Origin: Prevotellaceae bacterium UBA1716
GTDB taxonomy: Bacteria > Bacteroidota > Bacteroidia > Bacteroidales > Bacteroidaceae
Direction: 5' to 3'
Assembly (NCBI GenBank): GCA_002317225.1
Contig: DCIW01000219.1
Coordinates: forward strand, 1 to 18,393
DNA length: 18,393 bases
The position numbers and the translations under genes were made by a program. A model generated the notes under the pieces. The model did no database searches, was not told the DNA's origin, and saw only the letters and a program-made list of their open reading frames with translations. This document shows positions 1-8,693 of this stretch, piece by piece (position 1 is the stretch's first letter; each line of letters opens with the position of its first letter).

Positions 1-1
1 A

Positions 2-67
2 GTTTTGCCACAGTTTGGCAAGCGTTTGCCATTATAGTGGCAAAGCTTTGCCAAACTGTGGCAAAAC
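2..67. repeat. Long imperfect palindrome (30-bp arms, 6-nt loop)
   Basis: Arms 2-31 and 38-67 are reverse complements except at three adjacent positions (GCG at 22-24 against GCT at 45-47 read on the other arm). The loop is TTATAG. The outer 20 bp pair perfectly. The arms are built from repeated TTTGCCA / TGGCAAA half-sites, so smaller palindromes are nested inside. Neither strand has a T-run directly after the stem, so a standard intrinsic terminator is not clearly indicated. It could be the 3' end structure of a gene upstream of the window, a REP-like or MITE-like repeat, or a binding site. The structure is directly visible; its role is unknown. Confidence 0.85.
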
Positions 68-375
68 CTATAACTATGCTATGTATCAGCGTGTTTGGTG
101 CTATTTTGCCAAACGGACTCCAGTGTGCATTGAAAGGTGTAGGATGTAGGATAAAAACAAAAATTTCGACAATTTTTTCTTTTTCCCTTTCCTTGTCACA
201 CATACAAGTATGAAAACTGTCTTTTGCTGCCTAAAGTCCCGATGTCTTTATCAATAAAACACCATGAAAAGTCAAAAGTCGCAAACTCCAATTTACATTT
301 ACTTTACGTAATTTTGTCCGATTTGACCCTCGAATTGTTAAAAAATGGGTGATATTTCATTTCTCTTTGTAAATT
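68..375. other. Non-coding upstream spacer
   Basis: I see no convincing gene here. The stretch is A/T-rich and holds the small hairpin at 93-114, a weak A/T-only hairpin (159-165 with 171-177) and a 22-nt polypyrimidine run on the + strand (173-194). A 15-codon ATG frame at 264-311 exists but has nothing to support it. The stretch lies between the palindrome at the window edge and the promoter candidate, so it is probably upstream regulatory or intergenic DNA. Confidence 0.6.
93..114. repeat. Small hairpin sharing the TTTGCCAAAC motif
   Basis: GTTTGG (93-98) and CCAAAC (109-114) can pair over a 10-nt loop. The right side (TTTTGCCAAAC, 104-114) closely matches TTTGCCAAACTG inside the larger palindrome to its left. 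It looks like a diverged extra copy of the same motif. No function can be assigned. Confidence 0.45.
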
Positions 376-407
376 TTTGTTTATTTAAGATAAAATTCGT
401 TTCTTTG
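376..407 (+). promoter_or_regulatory. Candidate Bacteroidota-type promoter for the seven-gene unit
   Basis: A TTTG at 376-379 is followed after 20 bp by TTTCTTTG (400-407), which fits the Bacteroidota housekeeping pattern (-33 TTTG, -7 TAnnTTTG) with one mismatch: T instead of A at the second -7 base. The spacing is in the normal range. Transcription would start near 413-416, giving a leader of about 120 nt before the first ATG at 536. It is the best match in the upstream region and is correctly oriented for a tightly packed operon. This is pattern matching by eye. Confidence 0.5.
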
Positions 408-535
408 CACTTGCTAATAAAGGCGAATCGGTTATTTGCGCAAATATGGCCGTGAAACTCTTTTTGGCAGATTGAATGATTTAATCCAAATTTACTTAAA
501 CACTTAGAGTAGACAATTACTAATCTATCCTAAAT
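408..535 (+). promoter_or_regulatory. Leader region (predicted 5' UTR) with a 14-bp palindrome
   Basis: This is the stretch between the promoter candidate and the first start codon. It contains a perfect palindrome, TATTTGCGCAAATA, at 433-446, about 20-30 bp past the predicted start of transcription, where a repressor operator could lie. No riboswitch architecture is recognised. The last 40 bases before the ATG are A/T-rich and lack a purine-rich Shine-Dalgarno sequence, as is usual for this phylum. Confidence 0.4.
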
Positions 536-3406
536 ATGTTGTATAACTTTCAGAGGAAAAAACTATGCCGTCATCTCCTGGTAGGAGGTGCACTGTGCTG
601 TGCTGGTCTTGGAATTTTCTCTTGTACAGACAACTATGAATTGGGTACAAAACAGCCTGAAGGTCTGAATAGTATCTACAATTACATGGTCGAACAGGGA
701 ACATTCTCAAACTATCTTCGTCTTGTTGACGACTTGGGACAAAGTGAAATCTTGTCTAAGACCGGTAGTAAAACAATGTTCATTGCTGATGATGCAGCAT
801 TTGACAAGTTCTATGCATCCAATCCTTGGGGTGTGAAGAAGTACGAACAACTCTCTTTGGCACAGAAGAAGCTTTTGCTTTATTCTGCAATGATTGACAA
901 TCCATACTCTACAAGTATGCTTTCGTCAGCAGCTTCCATTGGTGACAATGGTAAGCCAGTCAAGGGTGAGGTTTGTCGTCGTTCTTCATCTCTTGCATTG
1001 TACGATTCAGTTTTGGTCGTACCAACAAATGACCCACAAGGACTCTTGCCAAACAACGACCGCTTCAATGAGGTTCGTGGAAACCGCGATTCAATCGTGC
1101 TCTTCACAGATGCTTCAAATGCAGCGCCAATGCTTCACTTCACTGGTAAGTTTGTTACTGCAAACAAGATGACTAATTCGGATATCGATTTCATCTACAA
1201 CCAGGCAGAAGGAACATTCAAGTCGGATGACGTTTACATCAACAATTCGAAGGTGATCAATGCGAACATTTTCTGTAAGAATGGATTCGTACACCAGGTT
1301 GACCAAGTAATCCTTCCACTTGACAACATGTCTGAACTTATCCGTAAGAATCCACAGACACGTATCTTCAGCGAACTCGTTGAGCGCTTTGCTGCTCCAA
1401 AGGATTCAATACAGCTTCGTGATGCATATAGCACTGCCAAGGGTATTACGATGACCGACTCTGTATTCATCAAGAAATACTTCTCTGAGCGTTCTGCAGG
1501 TTCTACAATGAACTCAAGTGTACCATTCCAGTTCGACAAGAACGGTGCTCCATTTGATGCAGCCCTCAAGTATGATCCAGGATGGAATGCATACGTTCCT
1601 TATATCAACAACGTTCGCGAACCAATGATGGAGGATATGGCAGTTATGCTCGTTCCTACTGATGCAGCAATGCAGGATTGGTGGAACAATGGTGGTGGTA
1701 AGGTTATCAAGGACTACTACAAGACTATTGAGGACACTCCAAACTCAGTATTCGCAAAGCTCTTGAACGTAAACCAGCTCATCTCATTCGGTGAGTCTGT
1801 ACCATCTAAGTTTGATGATGTACTTGATGATGCCAACGAACCAATGGGTATCACAAAGGATGATATCGACAGCGTATACCTCGGCTGTAATGGTCTTGTA
1901 TACCTTACTAATAAGGTGTTCGCTCCTACATCTTACTCTTCGGTTCTCTTCCCTGCTGTAATCGATACAACAAACTTCCGCATTATTTCAAATGCCATTG
2001 ATAACATGTACTACGATAAGTACCTCAATTCAATGGTGTCTAAGTATACATTCCTTCTCCCTACAAACAAGGGTCTTCTTACTTATGTCGACCCAGTTTC
2101 TTTTGCTACTGCTAAGCCTCAGCTTTGGGAGTTCTACCTTGACCTCTCTAAGGCAAAGTCAAAGCAGATTTGTGCAAAGGTTTATGATTGTATCCTTAAT
2201 GAAGATGGTACATGGCAGAAGGATGAAACTTCAAATGCGGTCACAATTACTGGTGGTACTGATAATTCAATCATTTACGACCGTATGGAAGACCTCCTCG
2301 ATAATATCATCGTTACTCGTGAATACACTACTGACAAGAAGTACTACATGACAAAGGGTCGTTCATTCGTTAAGATTGAAACTACAGCCCAGGGCGACAC
2401 TCTTGTTTCTGGTTCTTGGCAGGAAGAGCGTCAGCAGCCTCTTAAGGCAAAGCAGTCTTATAGTATGGTCAACGGTAATGCCCTCGTGCTTGATGGTCCA
2501 ATTATGGGTACTCGCAACTCGGTTGCAAAGACTCTTTCACAGAATGAAGACTTCTCTATCTTCCTCGAAATCATGAAGAGTTGTGGTGCTCTCTCTAAGT
2601 CCGACGATAAGGACGGATGGCAAGGTGGTGACACCGAGTTCGGTAACCTCTTCAACCTTAAGCAGGCAGGTTCTATCGGTGCAGAGGATACTAAGTCTGG
2701 TAAGAAGGCAAATTACCTCCTTAACAACTTCCACTATACAGTTTACGCACCTACAAACGACGCAATGCAGAAGGCATTTGCTGCAGGTCTCCCAACACTT
2801 GAAGACCTTAACGCTGCCGAACTTCTCGACGACTCACTCGGATATGCAGAAACAGATACTGCTTCTGTATCAGCAAAGATAAAGGAAGCTATGCTTGACT
2901 TCGTTAAGTATCACATCCAGGATAACTCAATCTATGTTGATAATGGTTTCACAAGCGGCGAATACGAGTCGGGTAAGACTGAACTCATCAAGTCTACAAC
3001 TGTAGATGAAGAGACAGGTGAAACTAATTGGAGCGGTAAGTACTCTCCAGGTCGTCCTTATAAATTAAAGGTAGAAGTTGGTCCAACTGGTATGACAGTA
3101 ACAGACTGCCGTTACGGATACGATCCTAACACTCATGTTGCACTTGGTGGTAATACAGCCAATGTAATCATGAAGGAAGGTTATTATAATCTTATGGCAC
3201 GCGAGTATTGGTTCACAGCTTCAAAGACTATCTCAAGTCCTTATACAGTCGCAATCAACAACTCTTCTGCCGTAGTTGTTCATGGTATCGACGCTCCACT
3301 CATCTATGCTGATGGTGAGCATTATGACTCAAAGGGATTGTTGATTCCTACCCAGTTCGTCTATACTTACAAGCCTCTCACAACAGATGCTAAACGTCGT
3401 AAATAA
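536..3406 (+). CDS. FAS1 (fasciclin) domain surface lipoprotein A, four modules
   Basis: Predicted lipoprotein of 956 aa. A basic N-terminus (RKK, R12) and hydrophobic stretch end in a lipobox IFSC, with lipidated Cys30 followed by TDNYE, a weakly acidic stretch compatible with export to the cell surface. Four FAS1-like modules can be traced by the first conserved strand and its closing strand: TMFIADDAAF (80-89) with GFVHQVDQVILP (250-261); AVMLVPTDAAM (369-379) with GLVYLTNKVFAP (453-464); YTFLLPTNKG (504-513) with GNALVLDGP (647-655); YTVYAPTNDAM (734-744) with FVKYH (789-793) and VVVHGIDAP (913-921). Module 1 is enlarged by an insertion at roughly residues 120-230. FAS1 domains generally mediate adhesion or protein and glycan contacts; the ligand here is unknown. 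It is first in the operon, 9 bp before a SusC-like transporter, so a role as an accessory binding protein of that transporter is inferred. The ATG at 536 is the start that gives the signal peptide. Confidence 0.9.
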   Translation: MLYNFQRKKLCRHLLVGGALCCAGLGIFSCTDNYELGTKQPEGLNSIYNYMVEQGTFSNYLRLVDDLGQSEILSKTGSKTMFIADDAAFDKFYASNPWGVKKYEQLSLAQKKLLLYSAMIDNPYSTSMLSSAASIGDNGKPVKGEVCRRSSSLALYDSVLVVPTNDPQGLLPNNDRFNEVRGNRDSIVLFTDASNAAPMLHFTGKFVTANKMTNSDIDFIYNQAEGTFKSDDVYINNSKVINANIFCKNGFVHQVDQVILPLDNMSELIRKNPQTRIFSELVERFAAPKDSIQLRDAYSTAKGITMTDSVFIKKYFSERSAGSTMNSSVPFQFDKNGAPFDAALKYDPGWNAYVPYINNVREPMMEDMAVMLVPTDAAMQDWWNNGGGKVIKDYYKTIEDTPNSVFAKLLNVNQLISFGESVPSKFDDVLDDANEPMGITKDDIDSVYLGCNGLVYLTNKVFAPTSYSSVLFPAVIDTTNFRIISNAIDNMYYDKYLNSMVSKYTFLLPTNKGLLTYVDPVSFATAKPQLWEFYLDLSKAKSKQICAKVYDCILNEDGTWQKDETSNAVTITGGTDNSIIYDRMEDLLDNIIVTREYTTDKKYYMTKGRSFVKIETTAQGDTLVSGSWQEERQQPLKAKQSYSMVNGNALVLDGPIMGTRNSVAKTLSQNEDFSIFLEIMKSCGALSKSDDKDGWQGGDTEFGNLFNLKQAGSIGAEDTKSGKKANYLLNNFHYTVYAPTNDAMQKAFAAGLPTLEDLNAAELLDDSLGYAETDTASVSAKIKEAMLDFVKYHIQDNSIYVDNGFTSGEYESGKTELIKSTTVDEETGETNWSGKYSPGRPYKLKVEVGPTGMTVTDCRYGYDPNTHVALGGNTANVIMKEGYYNLMAREYWFTASKTISSPYTVAINNSSAVVVHGIDAPLIYADGEHYDSKGLLIPTQFVYTYKPLTTDAKRRK

Positions 3407-3415
3407 ATCATTATC

Positions 3416-6400
3416 ATGAAGAAAATATTATCAATCCTAATGCTATTTGCGTTCTTCTGCATCAGTGCAAGTGCGCAGGTAAAAGCGGGCGACATCGTAA
3501 GTGGTCAGGTCTGGGATGATCTGGAACCTCTGATGATGGTTAACGTTGTCGAAATCGATAAGAATAACCGTATCGTTGCCCATGGAGTTACTGATATTAA
3601 CGGTAACTTCTCATTCAAGATTGTCAATCCAAAGGATAAGATTCAGATTTCCTATATTGGATGTGAGACAAAGGTTATCGCTATCACAAAGAAGGCTCTC
3701 GGTAAGATTACCCTTGCAAGCAAGACTATGTTGAAGGACGTTGTCGTAAAGGCAACTCGTAAGTCTCAAGGCTCGGGTATCCAAATCCCTATGACCGAGA
3801 TTTCAAGTGCTCAGCAGGTAATCGACATGAAGGAGTTCGAAGGTCTCGGTGTTACTACAGTCGACGAAGCCCTCCAGGGACGTATCGCCGGTCTTGACAT
3901 CGTGCAGAACTCAGGTAACCTCGGTGCTGGTACAACAATGAAACTTCGTGGTGTATCAACTATCCATGGTAACCAGAACCCACTCGTCGTAGTAAACGGT
4001 AACATCCTTTCAAACGACGACTTGTCAGAGTCTTTCGACTATTCTAACGCTAACGAAGAGCGTTTCGCCGAACTCCTCAACGTTAACCCTGAGGATATTG
4101 AGAGCATTACAGTACTCAAGGATGCTGCCGCTTGTGCCATCTGGGGTTCTCGTGGTGCTAACGGTGTAATCGAAATCAAGACAAAGCGTGGTGAACGCGG
4201 TAAGACTAAGGTTACATACTCTTTGCGCTTCACAGGTTCTTGGCAGCCTAACGGTTACAAGCTCCTCAATGGTGATGAGTATACAATGTACATGAAGGAG
4301 GCTTACTTCAACCCACGTCAGGAGTCAGGTTTCGCAGACAACAACTCTTCATCTTATATTCCTGAAATCGCTTACAACCCTAACTGGTCTGAGTACAATA
4401 TGTACAACGATAATACAGACTGGGTGGATGCAGTAAAGCAGTTCGGTACAAACCAGCAGCACTACGTCTCACTCATGGGTGGTGGTGAAAAGGCTCAATT
4501 CCGTATTTCAGGTGGTTACGACCATGCTACAGGTTCCATCATTCGTCAGTATCTCGACCGCTTCTCTACTCGTGTCGCTCTCGACTACTTCGTTTCAAAC
4601 CGTATCAAGGTTACAACCAACTTTGACTTCACTTATACTAACAACGACCGTAACAACACAGCAGGTGCTCTTGGTGATGCTTACAAGAAGATGCCTAACC
4701 TTTCTATATATAGAGAGGATGCTGATGGCAACGACCTTGATGAGTACTACACTATGAACCAGTACATCACTGCTGCTACAGGTGTTTACGACGCTGCTCG
4801 AGTTTATCTTTCTGACCAGTATGGTCTTAAGAACCCAATTGCAGTTGCTCACAACTCACGTCAGAAGGAAAGAAACGTTGCACTCTCTCCTGAGTTCATC
4901 CTCAGCTACAATATCCTTGGAACAGAGAATGACCAGACACAACTCCGTTACGAAGGACAGGTTAAGTTTGATATCCGTAGCAATGATAATGACTCTTATA
5001 TGCCAGGTTGGCTCTCTTCAAACAACCAGTTTGGTTCAAGTTACAACGTTTCTACAGCAAGTAACTATAAGAGTAACACGATGTCATCTCGTCACTCACT
5101 CACTCTCAACCCTCACTTCAAAAATGAAGCACACAGACTCACTTTGAGAGGTAGTTACGAATACTCACAGGGTAACTCTTCTACTCAGAACTCTGGTACT
5201 TATATGGTTCCTACTACCGACGACATCACTTCTCCACTCGGTGGTGGTAAGATCAACAGCTTCTCATCAAGTGCTGGTCAGTGGAAGCGTCAGTACGTAA
5301 CATTCCAGGCTCACTACTCTTACAAGGGTAAGTATAGTATCACAGGTACTCTCCGTGGTGACTGTTCTACAGCGTTCGGTCCATCACGCCGATGGGGTTT
5401 CTTCCCTGCACTCTCTGCTCGTTGGAATATCTCAGACGAAAAGTTTATGGAGAACGTTAAGTGGCTCAACATGCTCTCTATCCGTCCATCATGGGGTATC
5501 AACGGTAATGCACCTGGTGGTGAAGGCCTCTTCCGTTCTAAGTACTCTACAGGTGGTTCTTATATGGGTTCTGCAGGTGTTTATCCAAACAATATCCGTC
5601 TTGCTGACCTCCGTTGGGAAAAGAAGGAATCTTATCAGATTGGTTTCGACCTTGGTGTTCTTGACAACAAACTTAGTGGTAACGTAGATATCTATACAGG
5701 TACAACAACAGACCTTCTTAACCCAGGTTTCAAGATCCCTACATCTTCAGGTTATACTTCACTTAGTAACCACAATACTGGTGTTATGCGTAACCAAGGT
5801 TGGGAATTCAACCTCAATGGTAACAGAATCATCGAAGTTGGTAAGTTCTCTGTAGACTTCAACATCTCATTCGCTAACAACCGTAACCGAATCCTCGAAA
5901 TGGACGAGACAGTCCTTGAAGGATTGAACAACGACTTTGGTTATGCAAATGGCGAATATCTCTCTCGTATCCAGATTAACAACCCACTCGGTTCAATCTA
6001 CGGTTTCCGTTACCTTGGCGTTTACCGTTATTCTGAATATGATGATGCTGTTGCTGCTTACAATGATGGAATCATTACTCAAGAAGAACTCAACAATCCT
6101 AACATTGCTCCATTGGTACGCACAGAGGCTGGTGAAATCGTTTACGACTCAAAGGGTGCTCCAAAGTATATGTACTTCGACTACAATGGCGCAAAGGAAT
6201 ATCCATTTGTAGGTGGTGATGCAATGTATGAGGATGTTAACCATGATGGTACTATCAATGAACTTGATATCGTATATCTCGGTTCTTCACTTCCTAAGCT
6301 CACAGGTGGTTTCGGTGCTAAGTTCAACTATAAGGGCTGGCAGCTCAACCTCCAGTTCAACTTCCGTGCAGGTGTTAAGTGCATTAACAAGGCTCGTATG

Positions 6401-6793
6401 GATCTTGAGAACATGTCAACAAACAACAACCAGTCAATCGCAATCAACTGGCGTTGGCATAACGAGGGTGACAACACTATGATGCCACGTGCTGCAACTA
6501 CACAGACGAAATTCTATACATACAACTACCTCGGTTCTGACCGTTTCGTAGAAGATTGTTCATTCATCCGTTTGAACTATGCAAACCTTTCTTACAACTT
6601 CCCAGCTAAGTCTCTCCGTAGCATTGGTTTGAGTAGTCTTCGTCTCAACTTCACATTCAACAATGTATTCTGTCTTACAAGATATTCTGGTGTAGACCCA
6701 GAAGGTCCTTCTGCAGGATACGGTGCAGCAACGGATAGCAACCAGACTCCACGTTCACGTTCATTCACTCTTGGTCTTAATGTATCATTCTAA
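3416..6793 (+). CDS. SusC/RagA-family TonB-dependent outer-membrane transporter 1
   Basis: 1125-aa protein with a type I signal peptide (MKKILSILMLFAFF..., likely cut after ASA, residue 20). A carboxypeptidase-regulatory-like beta domain at about 28-105 includes the usual DINGNFSF strand. A plug domain at about 110-260 has LQGRIAGLDI, LRGVSTI, NPLVVVNG and the family signature VLKDAAACAIWGSRGANGV (233-251). A long beta-barrel follows, with a SusC-typical acidic loop DVNHDGTINELD (940-951), YSGVDPEGP near the end, and a C-terminal FTLGLNVSF ending in Phe, as expected for BAM insertion. There is no STN signalling domain, so sigma/anti-sigma trans-envelope signalling is unlikely. It should import a ligand across the outer membrane with TonB-ExbBD, with the SusD-like lipoprotein 13 bp downstream as its lid. 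Length is normal for the family. Codon use is strongly biased (AAG, AAC, GGT, CGT), suggesting high expression. The substrate cannot be assigned; no degradative enzyme lies nearby. Confidence 0.97.
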   Translation: MKKILSILMLFAFFCISASAQVKAGDIVSGQVWDDLEPLMMVNVVEIDKNNRIVAHGVTDINGNFSFKIVNPKDKIQISYIGCETKVIAITKKALGKITLASKTMLKDVVVKATRKSQGSGIQIPMTEISSAQQVIDMKEFEGLGVTTVDEALQGRIAGLDIVQNSGNLGAGTTMKLRGVSTIHGNQNPLVVVNGNILSNDDLSESFDYSNANEERFAELLNVNPEDIESITVLKDAAACAIWGSRGANGVIEIKTKRGERGKTKVTYSLRFTGSWQPNGYKLLNGDEYTMYMKEAYFNPRQESGFADNNSSSYIPEIAYNPNWSEYNMYNDNTDWVDAVKQFGTNQQHYVSLMGGGEKAQFRISGGYDHATGSIIRQYLDRFSTRVALDYFVSNRIKVTTNFDFTYTNNDRNNTAGALGDAYKKMPNLSIYREDADGNDLDEYYTMNQYITAATGVYDAARVYLSDQYGLKNPIAVAHNSRQKERNVALSPEFILSYNILGTENDQTQLRYEGQVKFDIRSNDNDSYMPGWLSSNNQFGSSYNVSTASNYKSNTMSSRHSLTLNPHFKNEAHRLTLRGSYEYSQGNSSTQNSGTYMVPTTDDITSPLGGGKINSFSSSAGQWKRQYVTFQAHYSYKGKYSITGTLRGDCSTAFGPSRRWGFFPALSARWNISDEKFMENVKWLNMLSIRPSWGINGNAPGGEGLFRSKYSTGGSYMGSAGVYPNNIRLADLRWEKKESYQIGFDLGVLDNKLSGNVDIYTGTTTDLLNPGFKIPTSSGYTSLSNHNTGVMRNQGWEFNLNGNRIIEVGKFSVDFNISFANNRNRILEMDETVLEGLNNDFGYANGEYLSRIQINNPLGSIYGFRYLGVYRYSEYDDAVAAYNDGIITQEELNNPNIAPLVRTEAGEIVYDSKGAPKYMYFDYNGAKEYPFVGGDAMYEDVNHDGTINELDIVYLGSSLPKLTGGFGAKFNYKGWQLNLQFNFRAGVKCINKARMDLENMSTNNNQSIAINWRWHNEGDNTMMPRAATTQTKFYTYNYLGSDRFVEDCSFIRLNYANLSYNFPAKSLRSIGLSSLRLNFTFNNVFCLTRYSGVDPEGPSAGYGAATDSNQTPRSRSFTLGLNVSF

Positions 6794-6806
6794 TCAAAGC
6801 AAAAGC

Positions 6807-8687
6807 ATGAAAAATATTAAAAATATAATAATGTCTGCTGCTGTACTCGCAACTGCTGGCTTCGGTCTTAACTCTTGCGATATAGATATGCTTCCTCTCA
6901 ATGAGGTTGTCCTTGAGAACTTCTGGACAAATAAGGACGACGTTGAGAGTGTGGTTAATGCTTGTTATGCGGCAGTACAAGCAGATGACTATGTTGAGCG
7001 CTTGATCGTTTGGGGTGAAGATCGCTCAGATAATGTAACAGAAGGAAACAGTCTTTCTGAAGACTTGAAGTACCTTCTCAAAGGTAGTATCAAGACTACT
7101 AACCAGTATTGCTCATGGGCTGATTTCTATGTGGCAATCAATCGTTGTAACACAGTTCTTGAGTATGCACCTGTAGTAGCTCAGAAAGACCCTAACTATA
7201 CAGAGTCTGACTTGAGAATTAACATTGCAGAATGTAAATTCCTCCGCGCATATTCATATTTCACTCTTGTGAAGTCATTTAAGAATGTACCATTCACAAT
7301 GGTAGCTTCTATCGATGACACACAGGAATATCGCCTTCCTCAGACAGCGGGCGAACAGATTCTTGACTCTCTTATTGAAGACCTTGAAGGTTGTAAGGAC
7401 TTTGCACCTCGCAAATATCCTGAAAATGAGAAGTTGAAGAACTCAGGTCGTGTTACTCGTGCTGCTATGTATGCACTCCTCGCTGATATCTATTTGTGGC
7501 GTGCATCTGATGTCAATCTTTCTGTTGACAAGCAGAACGAACTTTACAAGAAGTCTATCGAATGTTGCGACTATGTACTTGCATACAAGCTTCAGCAGTA
7601 TAAGGACAACAGCTTTGTCTTTATGGATGATGTTAAGGAAAAGGACATCCGCCAGCATATTGATAAGGAAGTGTACAATGAATATGGTTATCCTCTTCTT
7701 GCAGAGGAAACAACTGTTGGTCAGAACGAAGGTGGTCCTAAGGGCTATAACATGATTTTTGGTTCTGGTGGCTCATTCGAGACAATCTTTGAGATTCGTT
7801 TCAAGGCAGGTTCTTCTACAACTACAAATAGTGCCTTGATGGATATGTATGGTTCATCTTCAACAAACAAAGTTGTTGCTAACGAGAAGATGATCACTAC
7901 TAAGCCAGAAAATAGTAACTCATATACTGACCAGAAACTCTTCTCTGTACCTTCTGACTATCGTTCAATGGCTCCATTCTATTATAAGGCAGACGCAACA
8001 GACTGGACAATTTACAAGTATGTTGTTGAAAATAATAAGGCAGGTGACTCTCGCGAGAAGTTTGGTAGCGTAGGTACTGCTTTCACTCCTGGTACAGCAG
8101 CTCAGAGCACTCGTTCTGATAACGCTCCAAACTGGATTCTCTATCGTTTGACAGAGGTTATGCTTATGCGTGCAGAAGCAGAAATCGAGCTTGCAAACAA
8201 TATGCCAGCTCCTGTCACAGAGGAAACAACAACTGAAGCAAAGAAGAATCAGCACAGATCTTCTACTTATGTTGATGGAGCTTCACTCTCTACTGCAGAT
8301 GACCTTTGCACAGATGCATTCAACTTGATTTCAGCTGTATATCGCCGTTCTAATCCTGTTGTTAAGAATCAAGCAAAGTATGCTCCTACAAAGCCTACAA
8401 CTATTGACGGTTTCCGCAAGCTTCTCATGAACGAACGTCGTCGTGAGTTCCTTTTCGAAGGAAAGCGTTATTTCGACCTTGTACGTCTTTCACGTCGTGA
8501 AGGCAATACTCGCCAGTTCCGTGATGCTCTTTCACAGAAGTACGGTGATGCTGGTGCTGCAGTTGCTATGAAGATGGTTCAAATGGACTTTATGTATTTG
8601 CCAGTGGCAAGATCTGAAATGAAGGTTAACCCTAACCTTGTTCAGAACCAGTGCTACTTGGATGAAGAGGAAAATATTAAAAACTAG
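6807..8687 (+). CDS. SusD/RagB-family substrate-binding lipoprotein 1
   Basis: 626-aa outer-membrane lipoprotein, partner of the preceding SusC-like transporter (13-bp gap). I start it at ATG 6807: the longer frame from 6723 overlaps the transporter gene and adds 28 residues with no signal character. From 6807 there is a clean lipoprotein signal, MKNIKNIIMSAAVL...GLNSC, with lipidated Cys24 followed by DID. SusD hallmarks are the N-terminal segment PLNEVVLENFWTNKDDVE, the TPR-like helix motif FLRAYSYF (145-152) followed by KNVPF, MLMRAEAEIELAN, and the C-terminal signature REFLFEGKRYFDLVR (546-560). The protein should close over the barrel as a hinged lid and bind the substrate. A Thr/Glu/Lys-rich stretch (PVTEETTTEAKKNQ) sits just after the RAEAEIELAN helix and is probably a surface loop. 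Confidence 0.96.
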   Translation: MKNIKNIIMSAAVLATAGFGLNSCDIDMLPLNEVVLENFWTNKDDVESVVNACYAAVQADDYVERLIVWGEDRSDNVTEGNSLSEDLKYLLKGSIKTTNQYCSWADFYVAINRCNTVLEYAPVVAQKDPNYTESDLRINIAECKFLRAYSYFTLVKSFKNVPFTMVASIDDTQEYRLPQTAGEQILDSLIEDLEGCKDFAPRKYPENEKLKNSGRVTRAAMYALLADIYLWRASDVNLSVDKQNELYKKSIECCDYVLAYKLQQYKDNSFVFMDDVKEKDIRQHIDKEVYNEYGYPLLAEETTVGQNEGGPKGYNMIFGSGGSFETIFEIRFKAGSSTTTNSALMDMYGSSSTNKVVANEKMITTKPENSNSYTDQKLFSVPSDYRSMAPFYYKADATDWTIYKYVVENNKAGDSREKFGSVGTAFTPGTAAQSTRSDNAPNWILYRLTEVMLMRAEAEIELANNMPAPVTEETTTEAKKNQHRSSTYVDGASLSTADDLCTDAFNLISAVYRRSNPVVKNQAKYAPTKPTTIDGFRKLLMNERRREFLFEGKRYFDLVRLSRREGNTRQFRDALSQKYGDAGAAVAMKMVQMDFMYLPVARSEMKVNPNLVQNQCYLDEEENIKN

Positions 8688-8693
8688 TGCACT

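Noticed and set aside
2..114. CRISPR-like array from the repeated TTTGCCA motifs
   Set aside because: Motif copies are inverted and unevenly spaced, with no constant repeat-spacer unit and no cas genes.
159..194. A/T-only hairpin followed by a pyrimidine run as a terminator of an upstream gene
   Set aside because: The stem has no G-C pair and the T-run is interrupted by Cs; too weak to call.
264..311. 15-codon ATG frame upstream of the promoter candidate
   Set aside because: Too short, no upstream signals, no recognisable peptide class; chance expectation in A/T-rich DNA.
6723..6806. Earlier in-frame start for SusD-like protein 1, overlapping transporter 1
   Set aside because: It would bury the lipoprotein signal peptide 28 residues inside the protein; ATG 6807 gives a clean signal and lipobox.
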